Below are positions 18,070 through 29,200 of a stretch of DNA of 56,584 nucleotides, in pieces. This DNA comes from a virus. A program made the translations under genes and the position numbers. Location of the stretch: positions 1 through 56,584 of IMG/VR virus record IMGVR_UViG_3300040801_004012; one strand, 5' to 3'. Position 1 is the stretch's first letter. Each line of letters begins with the position of its first letter. The notes under the pieces are model-generated. The model did not search any database. It was not told the DNA's origin and worked only from the letters and a program-made list of their open reading frames with translations.

Positions 18070-18347
18070 CATGCTTGCTGGCAGCCGGGCTTTTCTTCCT
18101 GTGCGGATGTTCAACGCCCAGCACCATCATCGAAACCGTAGAGGTTCGGGTGCCGGTCATCGAGCCATGCCCTGTGTCCATTCCAGACACGGCGAGCTAT
18201 GCGGCCGAGAAGCTGTCTGTTGACGATACGGATTTTGAAAAGATACGCGCGCTGCTGATCGAGAGGCGCCAGCGCATAAGCACCGAGGAAGAGCTGCGCG
18301 CCCTGCTGTTGGCGTGCGTGATCCCATTAAACCCTTCCGATCGTTGA
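18024..18347 (+). CDS. Rz1: Outer-membrane spanin lipoprotein (Rz1-like)
   Basis: A 107-residue protein from a GTG start within the end of the Rz gene. A hydrophobic signal (about 11-28) ends in the lipobox LCGC, so the mature protein should start at the second Cys, be lipidated and sit in the outer membrane. The rest is partly Pro-rich and acidic with a C-terminal helix. The out-of-frame overlap with Rz is the standard spanin arrangement. Confidence 0.78.
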   Translation: MFGWNSTYKPGAWALACLLAAGLFFLCGCSTPSTIIETVEVRVPVIEPCPVSIPDTASYAAEKLSVDDTDFEKIRALLIERRQRISTEEELRALLLACVIPLNPSDR

Positions 18348-18376
18348 TAAAATCGGGCGAATACTAGGGGAGTTTT

Positions 18377-21007
18377 ATGATCAATTTTAATCCGGCGGAG
18401 CGTGATCTGGCAGACCTGAGTCTGACCAGCCTCAACCCTCAGGCTGCAGGGTCTGCGGTCGCCGGCGCCGCGTCGACCGGTCAAGATAGCGCTGACATCG
18501 CGTCCACGACAGGCACTACCCCTAAGAATCAGACGAACATCAAGCCCACCGCGAAGAACACGGCCGCGTCCTCTGGATTTGAGAACATTGGCGTCGTCCC
18601 GGGGGTGGAGCCCGGCTCTGCCACACTCGGCCAGCCTGATATGAATCTCAACGCGCTGAACCAGCAGAGCGCAGCTGCTGCTCCGACTCCTCCTATGGCC
18701 GCACAGCAGGCGGGATCGACCGCGCCAAACGGACAGCAGGCAGCGGCAGGTGGATACTTGGACACAACCAACCAAGCCAATGCGGCACAGTACGGCGAAT
18801 GGGAGCAGTGGGACACGGCTGATACCACGCCGGCCCCGGGCGGCACGCTTGGCGCAAACTCTGTGCTGCGCATGCTTCCGACGTATGGCAAAGCAAACCT
18901 GCAGGCAATGGTGCAGAACGGCTACTTCGGCGCGATATCTCCGAGCGCATACCAGCGACTGTTTGATCAGCCCATGCCGGCTGACTACCAGCAGGTGCCA
19001 TACAATGCGTCCTATGTGAACGGAATGACCTCGGCGCCTGACCCGGCGCAGGGCGGGCGCAATCTGTACGAGGCCCCACAGAACGCCGGCGACCCGGCCA
19101 CTATCGGAGGCGAGGCCACCAATCCCCCTGCGGGATTTGCGGATACGCCCCCGGGCTACTCTGGAGTGGGCCCGGGCCAAGCAGCAGAGCAACAGGCGGC
19201 GGCAGCGTCCGCAGGCCAGCAGGCGGCGGCGGCCTCTGGTCAGCGGGGCGCTGCTGCGGGCCAGCAGGGCGGTGGTCAGCAGAGCGGCGGATCCTATCAG
19301 GACAACTTCACGCAGAGCCAGATCGCCAACCGCGGCTTCACTCCGGAGCAGGTTGAGTGGGCCTCTCAGGAATACGACCGAATGGTGGCTGAGGGCAATG
19401 ACCCGGCCAACTGGGCAGGCGGCAGTAACGGATGGAACCGCAACAACTGGATCCTGAATTACCGCGACCCCGGTCAGGTGACTCAGCAGATGGGCGGAGC
19501 TCCGCGCGACCCCGGCTTCGAGGTCCCTCCGGCCGATGGAGTGGGCCAAGGTACGGCTGGGCAGCGCGGCGGCAACACTGCCGGCGCCGGATCAGCTGGT
19601 AACGCGGGTAACGCAGGACAGGCGGGTAGCGCCGCTAGCGCCAGCAACCCGGCTACCGCAACGACCGGAGGCGCTGGCCCTGTAAGTCAGTTCGCTGACG
19701 ACCGCACCGAAACTGCGATAGATCCAAACAATCCGCAGACTGCCTCTTTGGTTGACAGCGTCCTTGATGGATCTGGCAACTTTTCCACCATGGCAGACTG
19801 GCAGAAGGAGCGGGTGCTTAATGGCCTGCAGGACCGGCTTGCTAACGGCGAGGCCGACTGGAACTTGCTTTCAGGAAACCCTGTTCTGCGAGAAGAGTAC
19901 ATCGCGCGGTTTGGCGATCCGATGCAGGGATCCGTTGGCGCGGCTGACAACACCCGCAACGAAGACGGATCTGTTCAGGGTCAGTGGGAAGGTGAGAAGG
20001 GCGGCGCGTTCCAAGGCGAGGCGAGCACTGCTGCAGCCCAGAGCGATATGACCGTAGAGGACGCCACTGCATCTACCGCTGCGAACAATGACCGGACAGC
20101 ATCTATTGATGAGATGTCCAGCGATCAGCTGCGCGAGATCCTGCAGTCAGACAGCCCGCTTATGCAGCTTGCGGCGCAGGACGGTGTAGAGCGCGCGAAC
20201 GCGGCCGGACTGAGAAATAGCTCTCTCGCTGCAGGTGCCTCGATGGCCGAGATGACGCGTCAGGCTTCGCCTCTGGCTATGCAGCAGGCCGACGTTGAAA
20301 ACCGCACCGGCATGCAGAACCAAGCGCTGGAGTCTTCGAGACTCGACAGCAACGCTAACCGAGAGACGCAGACCAGCCAGTTCAACGCCGGCCAAGAGAA
20401 TCAGGCCACCTCTCAGGAGTTCGCCACTGAGGCTGATCGTCGCAAGTTCAATGCTGCGACTGAGACCGATGTCAGCGTAGCGAACGCCGGGATGGCCAAC
20501 GAGACGCAGATGCAGGATCGCGACATTGCCTCGCGTTACAACCTGCAACAGCTGGCGGGCGATCAGGATTATGCCAAGCAGGAGCTTGCTGCGAAGGTCT
20601 CTCTTGACCTTGCCGACATTGAGGGCAGCTACAACCTGCTTATCTCTGACAACGCGGCGGCAGCCAGTATTCTTCAGGCAAGCTACGGCGCCATCGCAGA
20701 CGTCATCGGAAATGCGGAAATCTTCGGCGACGAAGCCGTGGAGAAGGTTCAGTTCCTCGTCCAGAACACGCGCGACGTGCTGGATGGGTTGCTTGCGTTT
20801 GACGACTTTGGGGCTCCGCTGCCGGTCGCCACCGGCACGGGAGAGAACTCTCGATTTGAAACCCCGGATTGGAACAGCGATTCCACGACCCAGATCGGGG
20901 AGGGGCAGATGGTCTTTGGTACAGAGGGGCCAAATGGCGAGCCTCCGGGCTCTGGATATTATGACGAGTCTGGGGCTTGGCAGAACTTTACAACCAACGC
21001 GCCGTAG
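18377..21007 (+). CDS. Internal virion protein, Ala/Gln/Gly-rich
   Basis: An 876-residue protein with AGGGGAG before the ATG. The first 450 residues are low complexity, dominated by Ala, Gly, Gln, Pro and Thr, with QQ/AAA runs near 270-300. The last 300 residues are helical (VSLDLADIEGSYNLLISD, VEKVQFLVQNTRDVLDGLL) and suit long bundles. Location before other inner-virion candidates and the giant protein suggests an ejected core or channel protein. No enzyme motif seen. Confidence 0.7.
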   Translation: MINFNPAERDLADLSLTSLNPQAAGSAVAGAASTGQDSADIASTTGTTPKNQTNIKPTAKNTAASSGFENIGVVPGVEPGSATLGQPDMNLNALNQQSAAAAPTPPMAAQQAGSTAPNGQQAAAGGYLDTTNQANAAQYGEWEQWDTADTTPAPGGTLGANSVLRMLPTYGKANLQAMVQNGYFGAISPSAYQRLFDQPMPADYQQVPYNASYVNGMTSAPDPAQGGRNLYEAPQNAGDPATIGGEATNPPAGFADTPPGYSGVGPGQAAEQQAAAASAGQQAAAASGQRGAAAGQQGGGQQSGGSYQDNFTQSQIANRGFTPEQVEWASQEYDRMVAEGNDPANWAGGSNGWNRNNWILNYRDPGQVTQQMGGAPRDPGFEVPPADGVGQGTAGQRGGNTAGAGSAGNAGNAGQAGSAASASNPATATTGGAGPVSQFADDRTETAIDPNNPQTASLVDSVLDGSGNFSTMADWQKERVLNGLQDRLANGEADWNLLSGNPVLREEYIARFGDPMQGSVGAADNTRNEDGSVQGQWEGEKGGAFQGEASTAAAQSDMTVEDATASTAANNDRTASIDEMSSDQLREILQSDSPLMQLAAQDGVERANAAGLRNSSLAAGASMAEMTRQASPLAMQQADVENRTGMQNQALESSRLDSNANRETQTSQFNAGQENQATSQEFATEADRRKFNAATETDVSVANAGMANETQMQDRDIASRYNLQQLAGDQDYAKQELAAKVSLDLADIEGSYNLLISDNAAAASILQASYGAIADVIGNAEIFGDEAVEKVQFLVQNTRDVLDGLLAFDDFGAPLPVATGTGENSRFETPDWNSDSTTQIGEGQMVFGTEGPNGEPPGSGYYDESGAWQNFTTNAP

Positions 21008-21017
21008 GAATAGATAG

Positions 21018-22049
21018 ATGGGAATTTTTGACAAGATTGGAGATATCCTCGGAGACGTGGTCGACGGGGTTGTGGACTTTGTCGACGACGTGCTTGGCAT
21101 CGAGCTGACAAACCTGCTGGACAATAACTTTGTAAAGTACGGGCTGATGGCGGCCTCAATCTTTACCGGCGGCGTCGCGATCGTGAACGGGGTCATTCAG
21201 GGGGCCGGGGCCGCAGCTGCCGCCAAAGGTTTTGCTGCCAGCTTTGTCGAGGGGGCCAAGGGCTTTGTTCAGGGGGTGGCCTCAGGTATAGCCAACCCCA
21301 TGAAGACTGTAGGCAACATCCCGGGAGATGTTGGCAAGCTGATGTCTGGCGACGTGGCCGGGCTGACCGGACGGGCTGGTGACGCAGCGCGGGCTGCCTC
21401 TCAGGCGGCTGGCGAAAGCGTCATCGCAAACACCCCTCAGGACCTGATTGCCAGCGGCGGAGACATTGCCGGCACGGTGACGGATAACATCGCAGGCGCA
21501 TCTGATATCGCGCTACCAGCGGCAGACGCAGCCGCACAGACGGCGAGCGGCAGCAACATGTCTCTCATGGATCTGGGGGAGACGAGCTTCGATCCCGGGG
21601 CAACCGACTTCCAGCTTGGTGGCATGGGCCCGGCGAACGCCAGCGCCCCGGGCTTTGACCCGGTTGCAGCGGCAACTCAAGCCGGCAAGCCTCCGGGCAT
21701 GTCTGCCAGCGTGGCCGATGCGCTCAAGACGTCCAGCGAAGTTGGGTCTGGAGACTTCCTCAGCAAAATGGTTGGAGGTGCGAAGGACTTTGCTACCTCG
21801 GCGCCGGGCATGCAGACGATTGCGAGCATGGTTCAGGGGTACGCCAGTGGCGCAGCTATGGAGGAGCAGTGGAACATGATGCGCGAAGAAGAAGAGCGGC
21901 GTCGACGTTCGTGGGATGGATTCGGTGGGCGGGTGAATACCTCTCTTGCAGATGTCCCGTCGCTGCGATCTCTCCGCGACAGAAACTCTCAGATGCGTGA
22001 CAATGCTCGCGGAGCACGCGCATCACTTGGACAATTCGGCGGTAGGTAA
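21018..22049 (+). CDS. Internal virion protein, Gly/Ala-rich with hydrophobic core
   Basis: A 343-residue protein: an amphipathic N-terminus with repeated hydrophobic/acidic turns (IGDILGDVVDGVVDFVDDVLG), then a hydrophobic Ala/Gly segment (about 37-75) able to insert in a membrane. After a flexible Gly/Ser middle comes a basic helical end (MMREEEERRRRSWDG). This profile fits proteins released with the DNA that build a channel in the envelope. Function inferred from composition and context. Confidence 0.7.
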   Translation: MGIFDKIGDILGDVVDGVVDFVDDVLGIELTNLLDNNFVKYGLMAASIFTGGVAIVNGVIQGAGAAAAAKGFAASFVEGAKGFVQGVASGIANPMKTVGNIPGDVGKLMSGDVAGLTGRAGDAARAASQAAGESVIANTPQDLIASGGDIAGTVTDNIAGASDIALPAADAAAQTASGSNMSLMDLGETSFDPGATDFQLGGMGPANASAPGFDPVAAATQAGKPPGMSASVADALKTSSEVGSGDFLSKMVGGAKDFATSAPGMQTIASMVQGYASGAAMEEQWNMMREEEERRRRSWDGFGGRVNTSLADVPSLRSLRDRNSQMRDNARGARASLGQFGGR

Positions 22050-22606
22050 TGATGCAAGAGCAAGCACCACAGCAAGCGGGCCCTCCCTCACAGCCAAAGC
22101 CGGGAATGTCCGGAGCCTCTGGAGCACCTGAGGCGTCGCCCAGTGCTATGGGCGTTCAGGGAACTGGCGGTGGCGGCGTGCCTATCGAGAAGGTTCGCGA
22201 GGAGCTTGCTCGCGGAGCCAACGCACTGTCAACGGCGCTGTACTCAAACGAGAAAACTTCGGCCGCGGTGCTGAAGGTTGTCAACGAGCAGGACAAGATT
22301 GGCACCACGGCGAAGGCCGCTGTTCTCGCAGTCACTCAGACCGCAGAGAAGGCCGGGATAGCGCCTCGGGTTATTCCGTCTCTTGCGGCGCTGGCTGTCG
22401 ATGAAGTGATCTCGATGGCATCCGCAACTGGGATCGAGTATAGCGAGGATGATTCGAAGAAAATACTCATGTCCGCCATGGAGATGACGCTCTCCGCTTA
22501 CGGCGTAGACGAGGGTAAGGCGCGGCAACTGGCCGAGCGAGCCAGCCCGGAGGAGAAGGCGCAGATGGAAAATATCTACAAGCAGGCGGAGACTCAAAAT
22601 GCCTAG
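22049..22606 (+). CDS. Putative internal virion protein
   Basis: A 185-residue protein: a disordered Gln/Pro/Gly N-terminus (1-45), then a mostly helical domain (VREELARGANALSTALYSNE through ASPEEKAQMENIYKQAE). The ATG overlaps the previous stop (TAATG), and its end overlaps the next gene. It is one of three small genes between the two large inner-virion candidates and the giant gene. No family recognised. Confidence 0.68.
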   Translation: MMQEQAPQQAGPPSQPKPGMSGASGAPEASPSAMGVQGTGGGGVPIEKVREELARGANALSTALYSNEKTSAAVLKVVNEQDKIGTTAKAAVLAVTQTAEKAGIAPRVIPSLAALAVDEVISMASATGIEYSEDDSKKILMSAMEMTLSAYGVDEGKARQLAERASPEEKAQMENIYKQAETQNA

Positions 22607-23270
22607 CCTCGGCGCACTTGGCGCAATCGGCGGAGCGGCTAAGGGCTTTGAGTCGTTTCTGACTGAAGACCTGAAGAACCAGCGCGCGATGAAGCTGGAG
22701 GAGCTCAAGACCACCAACCGTCGCGAGACCAACAAGATCGATGCCGAAATGCGCAACGAAATGGCAATGGGTCGCGAATCCACTCGCGCTGCGAACCAGC
22801 TCAGCCTCGAGGAGCTGCGAAGTCAGAACCAGCTCAGTCTGGAGGAGACGCGTCAAGGTGCGCCAACTAGCAACATGCAAGACCTGCAGGCACTGCAGGA
22901 GCTAGGCGTAGAGGATGCGGTTGACCGGGTTTATCGTCCGCCTTCGTCTTATAATTCATCTGGAGCGCCCAACCCCTACGCCAAGATTGACGTTGCGTCA
23001 GAGCCAGTGCTTGATGAGCGCGGGGAGCCCAAGATAAACATGATTACCGGCGAGCCGATCGAGCGCACCACCGGATTCAACGTGCTTGGCAAAGACGGGT
23101 CCGCGCAGTTCATCGAGCTACCGCAGCCTATCGACGTGCCAAGCTATGTTGTCGAAGTCATGGTGAATCCTCCTGAGGGCGCCAACATTGAAGAGATGAC
23201 GCAGCAATTCATCAACGAGTACGGCGAAGACGCACTCAACACTATCTATGCGAATACCCCCAACCAATAA
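22599..23270 (+). CDS. Putative internal virion protein
   Basis: A 223-residue protein. Residues 20-90 are a charged helix with a near-repeat (NQLSLEELRSQ / NQLSLEETRQ), then a beta-like tail with DERGEPKINMITGEPI. It overlaps the previous gene by 8 bases and ends 13 bases before the giant gene. The repeat suggests a coiled coil, perhaps holding or chaperoning the giant protein. No family recognised. Confidence 0.68.
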   Translation: MPSLGALGAIGGAAKGFESFLTEDLKNQRAMKLEELKTTNRRETNKIDAEMRNEMAMGRESTRAANQLSLEELRSQNQLSLEETRQGAPTSNMQDLQALQELGVEDAVDRVYRPPSSYNSSGAPNPYAKIDVASEPVLDERGEPKINMITGEPIERTTGFNVLGKDGSAQFIELPQPIDVPSYVVEVMVNPPEGANIEEMTQQFINEYGEDALNTIYANTPNQ

Positions 23271-23283
23271 GGTGTAAGCCTCT

Positions 23284-26200
23284 ATGGCAAGCTACTTCGA
23301 CCAGTTCCGGCCTGAAGCTGATTCAGATGAGACGGTAACTGGAAGCCAGCAGTCTGGCAGCTACTTCGATCAATTCAAGTCGGCAGAGGCCGCCCCCGAT
23401 CCCGAGAATGACAGCGGGATTCTCAGCGATGCAGCCATGGGTTTTGGCCGCGGCGCAAACCAGCTTCTCAGCGGGGTTGGAACGCTGTACGGTCTTGTCA
23501 CCGGCGACTACGATAATTTTGCAAAGCGGCAAGGCGACAGCGGCGTTGAGTATTTCAATGACCGCATGTCTGACGACTATGAGGCTGCCGCCCAGCGCCG
23601 GTCAAAGGCGATCGAAGAGGCTGATGGCGAGCTTGAAAAAGCAGGCGCATTCCTCTGGGAAACGGTTCGCGACCCAACCCTTCTCACCACCACTCTGACA
23701 GAACAGATCCCCATGTTGCTGGCGCCCGGTGGCGTCGGCATGGCTGGCGCGCGAGCTGGTGCCGCAGGGGCCCGGGCGCTGGGCCAGAGCGCAGCTGCTG
23801 CAGCAAAGACCGGAGGCAAGGTAGGTACAGGCGCTGGTGTTGCGGCCGGTGGTGCGCTGAACTCAGCTGACGCGGTAGACACTGCCCGCACGGAGCTTCT
23901 CAAGCTGCCGCCTGAAGTCTGGATGAAGAACCCAGACTATGCCGCAATGGTCAACGACAATGTGGACCCGGAGATCGCGAAGAACCAGATCGCGCAAGAG
24001 ATCTCTCGAGACACGGCGGCCACATCGTTCCTGTTGTCACTCGCCACACAGAAACTTGTCCCCGGGGGCCGCACGTTTGAGCGCGGCGCTGCGGGAGAGG
24101 CCACCGAGCTTACCGGAAACGCGGTTACCCGGGCCATCAAGGGTGGCGCTGGCGAGTCGCTACAGGAAGGACTCGAGGAATCCGTTGCATCCCAGCTGCC
24201 GGCAAACATCGGCATCAAGCGTGTTGATGAAACGCAAAGCCTTACCGAGGGTCTGGGTGAGTCATTCGCCGCCGGCGCTCTGGTGTCTGGCCCAATCGGC
24301 GCGATCACTGGTGCGACCAGCAAGGCGCAAGACGAAGCGATCAATGACATCACCGATGAAGAGGCGGCGGCCGAAGTTCGCGCGCTTCAGGAGGAGGCCA
24401 GAGCCAAGGCCACTCGAGAAGACGTCGCTGCGTCTCAGGCTGCTCTGGAAGTCGAGCAGGCCGGCGGAGATGCGCTGGACGCCACTGTTGCAGCGCAGGC
24501 CGCATACAACGCTGAGGCAGAAGCCCGGCAGATAGAGGAGCGCGAGCAGGCAGCTGCAGAGGCTGAGATTGAGCGACTGCGTACCCTTGGATCTGGCGAG
24601 CAGCTGCAGACCAACATGGACCCTGAGTTGGATCAGGAGGCTCAGGCGGCACGAGAAGACACCCCGCTGCAGCAATCCATCGATAGGGCAAGAGCTCGAG
24701 GCGACGAGCAGTCCACCATCCGCCTCGAAAACGCGCGACGCATGTTCGAGACAGCTGACCGATTCGAGAGAGAGGGGCGGGTTCAGCAGGCAGAAAACTT
24801 CAGGGCGCGTGCTCAAAAGATTGTCAGTGACGTCGATGGCAGCACCGGCGTTGTTCCACGTGTTGCGCAGGGCGAGCTTCAGGTTGCGGAGCAGGTTACC
24901 CCAACAGCGGCGCCTGAGCGCGAGCCTGTCACTATCGACCAGCGGCAGCCGGCGCTGCCACAGACTACGGCACCCGGCCAAGCGGCGATCAACGTGCCGC
25001 CAACCCCTGAGCAGCAGCAGCAGCGAGATGATGCCCGGCGGGCAGATGAGGTTGCGAGAGAGGGCGTAATTCCCCGTGGCGAGCCCGGCCGCATGCAGGC
25101 GCCAATCGTCGAGGAAGGCGAGGTCATTACCGATCGAGACTTCCCGCCTGTCGCCACAGAAGCTGAGGAAATCACCGATGCAAACTACACGATACCGCAA
25201 GATTCCGGGCGCGATCTCCCTTCCGGTCCTTCTCCTGTGGGCGCTGACCGGGCCAATACGGGCGCCGCAACTGATGTCGAGCCGGGCTATGAACGATTCA
25301 ATGAGCCCACTCTCGGCATTCCACGCCAGCAGATGCCGCAGATCAAGAGCGGCGATCGGTCTGCTCTAGTCCAATTCCTTGAGGCTCGAGGCGTCGGTAA
25401 CTTGCGTGAGACGCTGCCTGCCGCTGACCTCCTACCAACGCAGACTAACTACTCCCCGGAGAAGGTGGCCGCTCAGCGAGAGAACAAGAGCTCCCGCGCA
25501 GTCATCGTATCCCGTGAGGGCCGCATCATCGACGGCCATCACCAGTGGCTGGCGGCCAGAGAGGCCGGCGAAGACATCGACGTTATCCGTCTGGACACCA
25601 CGGCCGAAGACGCGCTATCTCTGGCGCTGGACTTCCCCAGCAGCACCACGGAATCGGCTGGCACGGATCTTGCGCCTGACGCTGAATCGACCGAAAACAC
25701 CGGTAATGTGACCGAGAATGACGGTAATGACGCCGTTGAAGAGGGTGGTGCGTCTTACTCGCGCGCGAACGATGAGGCCGGCGGATACAAGATTCGCAAG
25801 GAAAAGACCGGCAGCATCGCGATCATGGGCGACCCGGAAGAGATTCGCTCCAAGCTCCCAGATTACCTGAAGGGACGAAAGATCTCTGGCGGCCTCGCAT
25901 TTACTGCAGCCAACGCGCCGGCGGCGATGAACGCGCTGAGTGGAACAGGACGAACTCAGGGCCGCGCCGGCGAAGTGCGCCGACACGAGATACGCAACGG
26001 TAAGTATGTCGGCGCATCTGAGGCTTACAACACCCCGGGCAAAATTCGGAAGCTGCGCAAGTGGCTCAGAACCATGGCCGAAGAGGGTGAGCGCGGCCGC
26101 TACTGGTATGAGAAGTCTAGCCGAGGGATCCTTGAGTTCGTTGGCGGCGACGTGCGTGAAGCCAAGAAGCTGCTTGCGCTCATGTCGATCTACTCTCCTC

Positions 26201-29200
26201 AGGCGACGGTGGCAGCCAACACCAACTTCGCACTACGTGCATACGCGCAGCATCGCGCCGGCCAGCCCATCTCGATCAAGCAGGCGTCGATGGACAAGAA
26301 GGCCAACGAGGCAATGGCCGATCCCGAGGGGTTTGTTGCCCGCTGGAAGGGCGAGAAGACCGGCAACTTCTACCACAACCTGCTGGCCGAGATTGACTCC
26401 AGCATCGAGCAGGGCGCAACGATCGACATCTGGATGATGCGAGCTGGTGCCTATGATGGCAAGGACGCCCCCACCGCGGCGCAGTACGCGTTCATGGAGG
26501 TCGAGGTCAACCGCATCGCGCAGGATCTGGGATGGCCTCCTCATCAGGCTCAGGCCGCGATCTGGACCGGGATGAAGGCGCGCTGGGAAAATGCCGGAGT
26601 CAAGACTGACACAGAGTTCGCTTCTGAGAAAAAGGGCTACATCGAGTTCCGTAAAGACGGAGAGGTGGTCCCTAAGGGAACGAAGAAAGCTGAGCGCGTT
26701 GTGCTCGATAAGGGTAAGCACTTCCAGAACTGGAGGGAGCACGCCGAGAAGCACGACCCAACTGCCGAGGATACCTCGGTAGCTGCGTTCGATTTTGCTG
26801 ACGCTGTTCGCAACCACATGGGTATCGTTTCATGGGAGCCGATCCCGGGCGGCGACTCTGTGCTGCAGGACCTCAACGAAGACCAGCAGGCCGAGTTTGC
26901 ATCTGAGATCTACGACGCGCTTACGGATGATGCTGGAGTCGACATGCTGGCCCGTGAGCTTGGCCTGCTCGTCGATGACGGAATATTCGGGGCTGGTGCA
27001 TGGGAAGGTGAGTCAAACGTCAGCCGGCAGCAGAACGTCGTCATGGCGCCCGAGAAGGGATCGACCCTCGAGATAGCTCCGGACCAGAGGGCGCTCGTCG
27101 AAACATACGCCGCGTCTCTCGGTCTGCTCATGAAGCAAGACAGCGTTGGCTACCATCGCCCCTCATACAGATCCACCAAGAAAGACAGCAACGCGATTGA
27201 GTTCCGCGCCGGTCGCCCACTGACCAAAGAGGAGATGCTGTCTCTGGAGGCTGCGCTATCCGAGGAGATGGCGAACAGTCCTGCTCTGGTTGTGTCTGCT
27301 GAAGGCGTCCGAGTAATCAACTTCTCAGGCGACAACAACGCGTTCGCCGATGCGGCCGTGAGGGCGTATAATAACAGCTCTGCACCAGACGCCCCTGCGA
27401 CTCGATTCGCTACGGACGGGGATCTGGTCTCTAACGATTGGAGTACCGATACCGATGGGCAAGGTTACGAAAGTGTCATTCGCGAAGCCGGACGACCCGA
27501 TATACTCGAGTGGATTCGAGATGTTCTCGAGCCCCGCGTCCAGCCAGTCATCCAGCGATATGAGCAAATCGCAGAAGGACAACAAGACTCCGTCCAAGAG
27601 CGAGCGCCGCAATACCAGTCGGAAGTAGAGGGAGCCTATGGAGCAGAATCAGAAGAGCGCCCCGGAACTCGTCCAGAGCAAAGATCTGCCGGGAGGTCGG
27701 CGCTTAGAGATCTTCTCAGACGGTTCAACGCTACTGTTGAACGATCGGGAGGAGATACTGCGCAAGACGGACCCGGGGCCGAGCTACTTGCGAGCAGGCT
27801 CTCTGCCAACTTTGTTGCGAGCAAGCCAAATCGACTGATCGGCGAAACCGTCAATGGTCCAAAGGACCTTGCTGCGCTGGCTCAGGTTTATCGCGATCCA
27901 CGCTTTGAAACTCTGCGACTGGTGTTCACCAGCGGCGACACCGCCGTAGGCGAGACCGCGTTCAGCTCCCGCATGCCGGGGTCTGTAGAATTCCATGGCG
28001 GATTCGACTGGGAGGGAATGAAGTCTCGCATGCAGGCTCTGGGTGCTGACGGCTTCTACCTCCTGCACAACCACCCCAGCGGCAACTCCTCTCCGTCAGA
28101 CGCTGACGTCAAATTCACCCAGAAAGCTGCAGACAAGATCCCCGGGTTCCGCGGGCATGTAGTCATTGACTTCAATGAGTACAGCACGATCGACGCCGAC
28201 GGATCACAGAACACCATCTCAGAAGACATGGATGCGGAGGACTTCTACGCAAACCCAGAGATGGAAAGCGACCTTCTGGGACACAAGATCAGCGGCCTCC
28301 CTGCGCTTCGTGCTTACGCAAAAGCGTTCGCTGACCCAGACCGCGCGGTGTTCATCATCACCAACTCTCGCAACGAGGTGCAGATTGCGACGTCGATCTC
28401 TCCTGATACGCTGGCTGCGCTTGAGAGCCCCGGGATAAGCCAAGCCCGGGTATCCGCTATGCTTCGGGCAATGCTGCGAGAGGCTGGCGCCGGCGGACTT
28501 GCTTTCATGGTTATGCCGGAGAACGGCGTCAACGACAACCTCCTGAGCGACACCCACCCGATCCGCAGAATCGTTACGGATATTGTAGACGGAAGCGGTT
28601 CCTACTCCCTTGCCGCTGATGGGCCTCTTGCGCGTATTGATCGCCTCTTCTCTCGCAATGCTACGGTGGCAGAGGGCGACATGGACAGACTGATTGGCCT
28701 TCCGGATACGGTTGATGTCGATGGCCGTGCGGTCCCGTTCAAGAACTTTGCTCCTGCTGTTGACGCTGCCCGGAAGTACATGGAATCCAAGGGCATGGAG
28801 TACAACGAGCTCGAGCGATACGTGCCGCTGAACCGCAGCCTTGCGCCCAAGATCGCCAGCGCATTTGATGCAATGGAGCATCGGCCCAACGACCCGGAGG
28901 TCAAGGCTGCTTACGATGCCATGATCGAAGAGACGATGGACCAGTACCGCGCAATCCTCGACACAGGGCTCTCGGTCCACTTCATCAAGGGCGACGACCC
29001 CTACGGCAACCCGAGGAACGCTGTGCTCGATGTGATCGAAAACAACCAGTTCTTTGTGTTCCCAACCAGCGACGGCTTCGGCACCGACGAGGACTTTGAT
29101 GCCAGCGAGAACCCCCTGCTGCGAGAGACCGAGTTCAAGACCGAAGACGGAGACACGATGCTGGCGAACGACGTCTTCCGAGTGGTGCATGACTACTTTG

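Noticed and set aside
18197-19549. Long antisense frame (450 codons) under the Ala/Gln-rich virion protein
   Set aside because: Arg/Ser/Leu-rich product produced by the low-complexity codons of the sense strand; no ribosome site.
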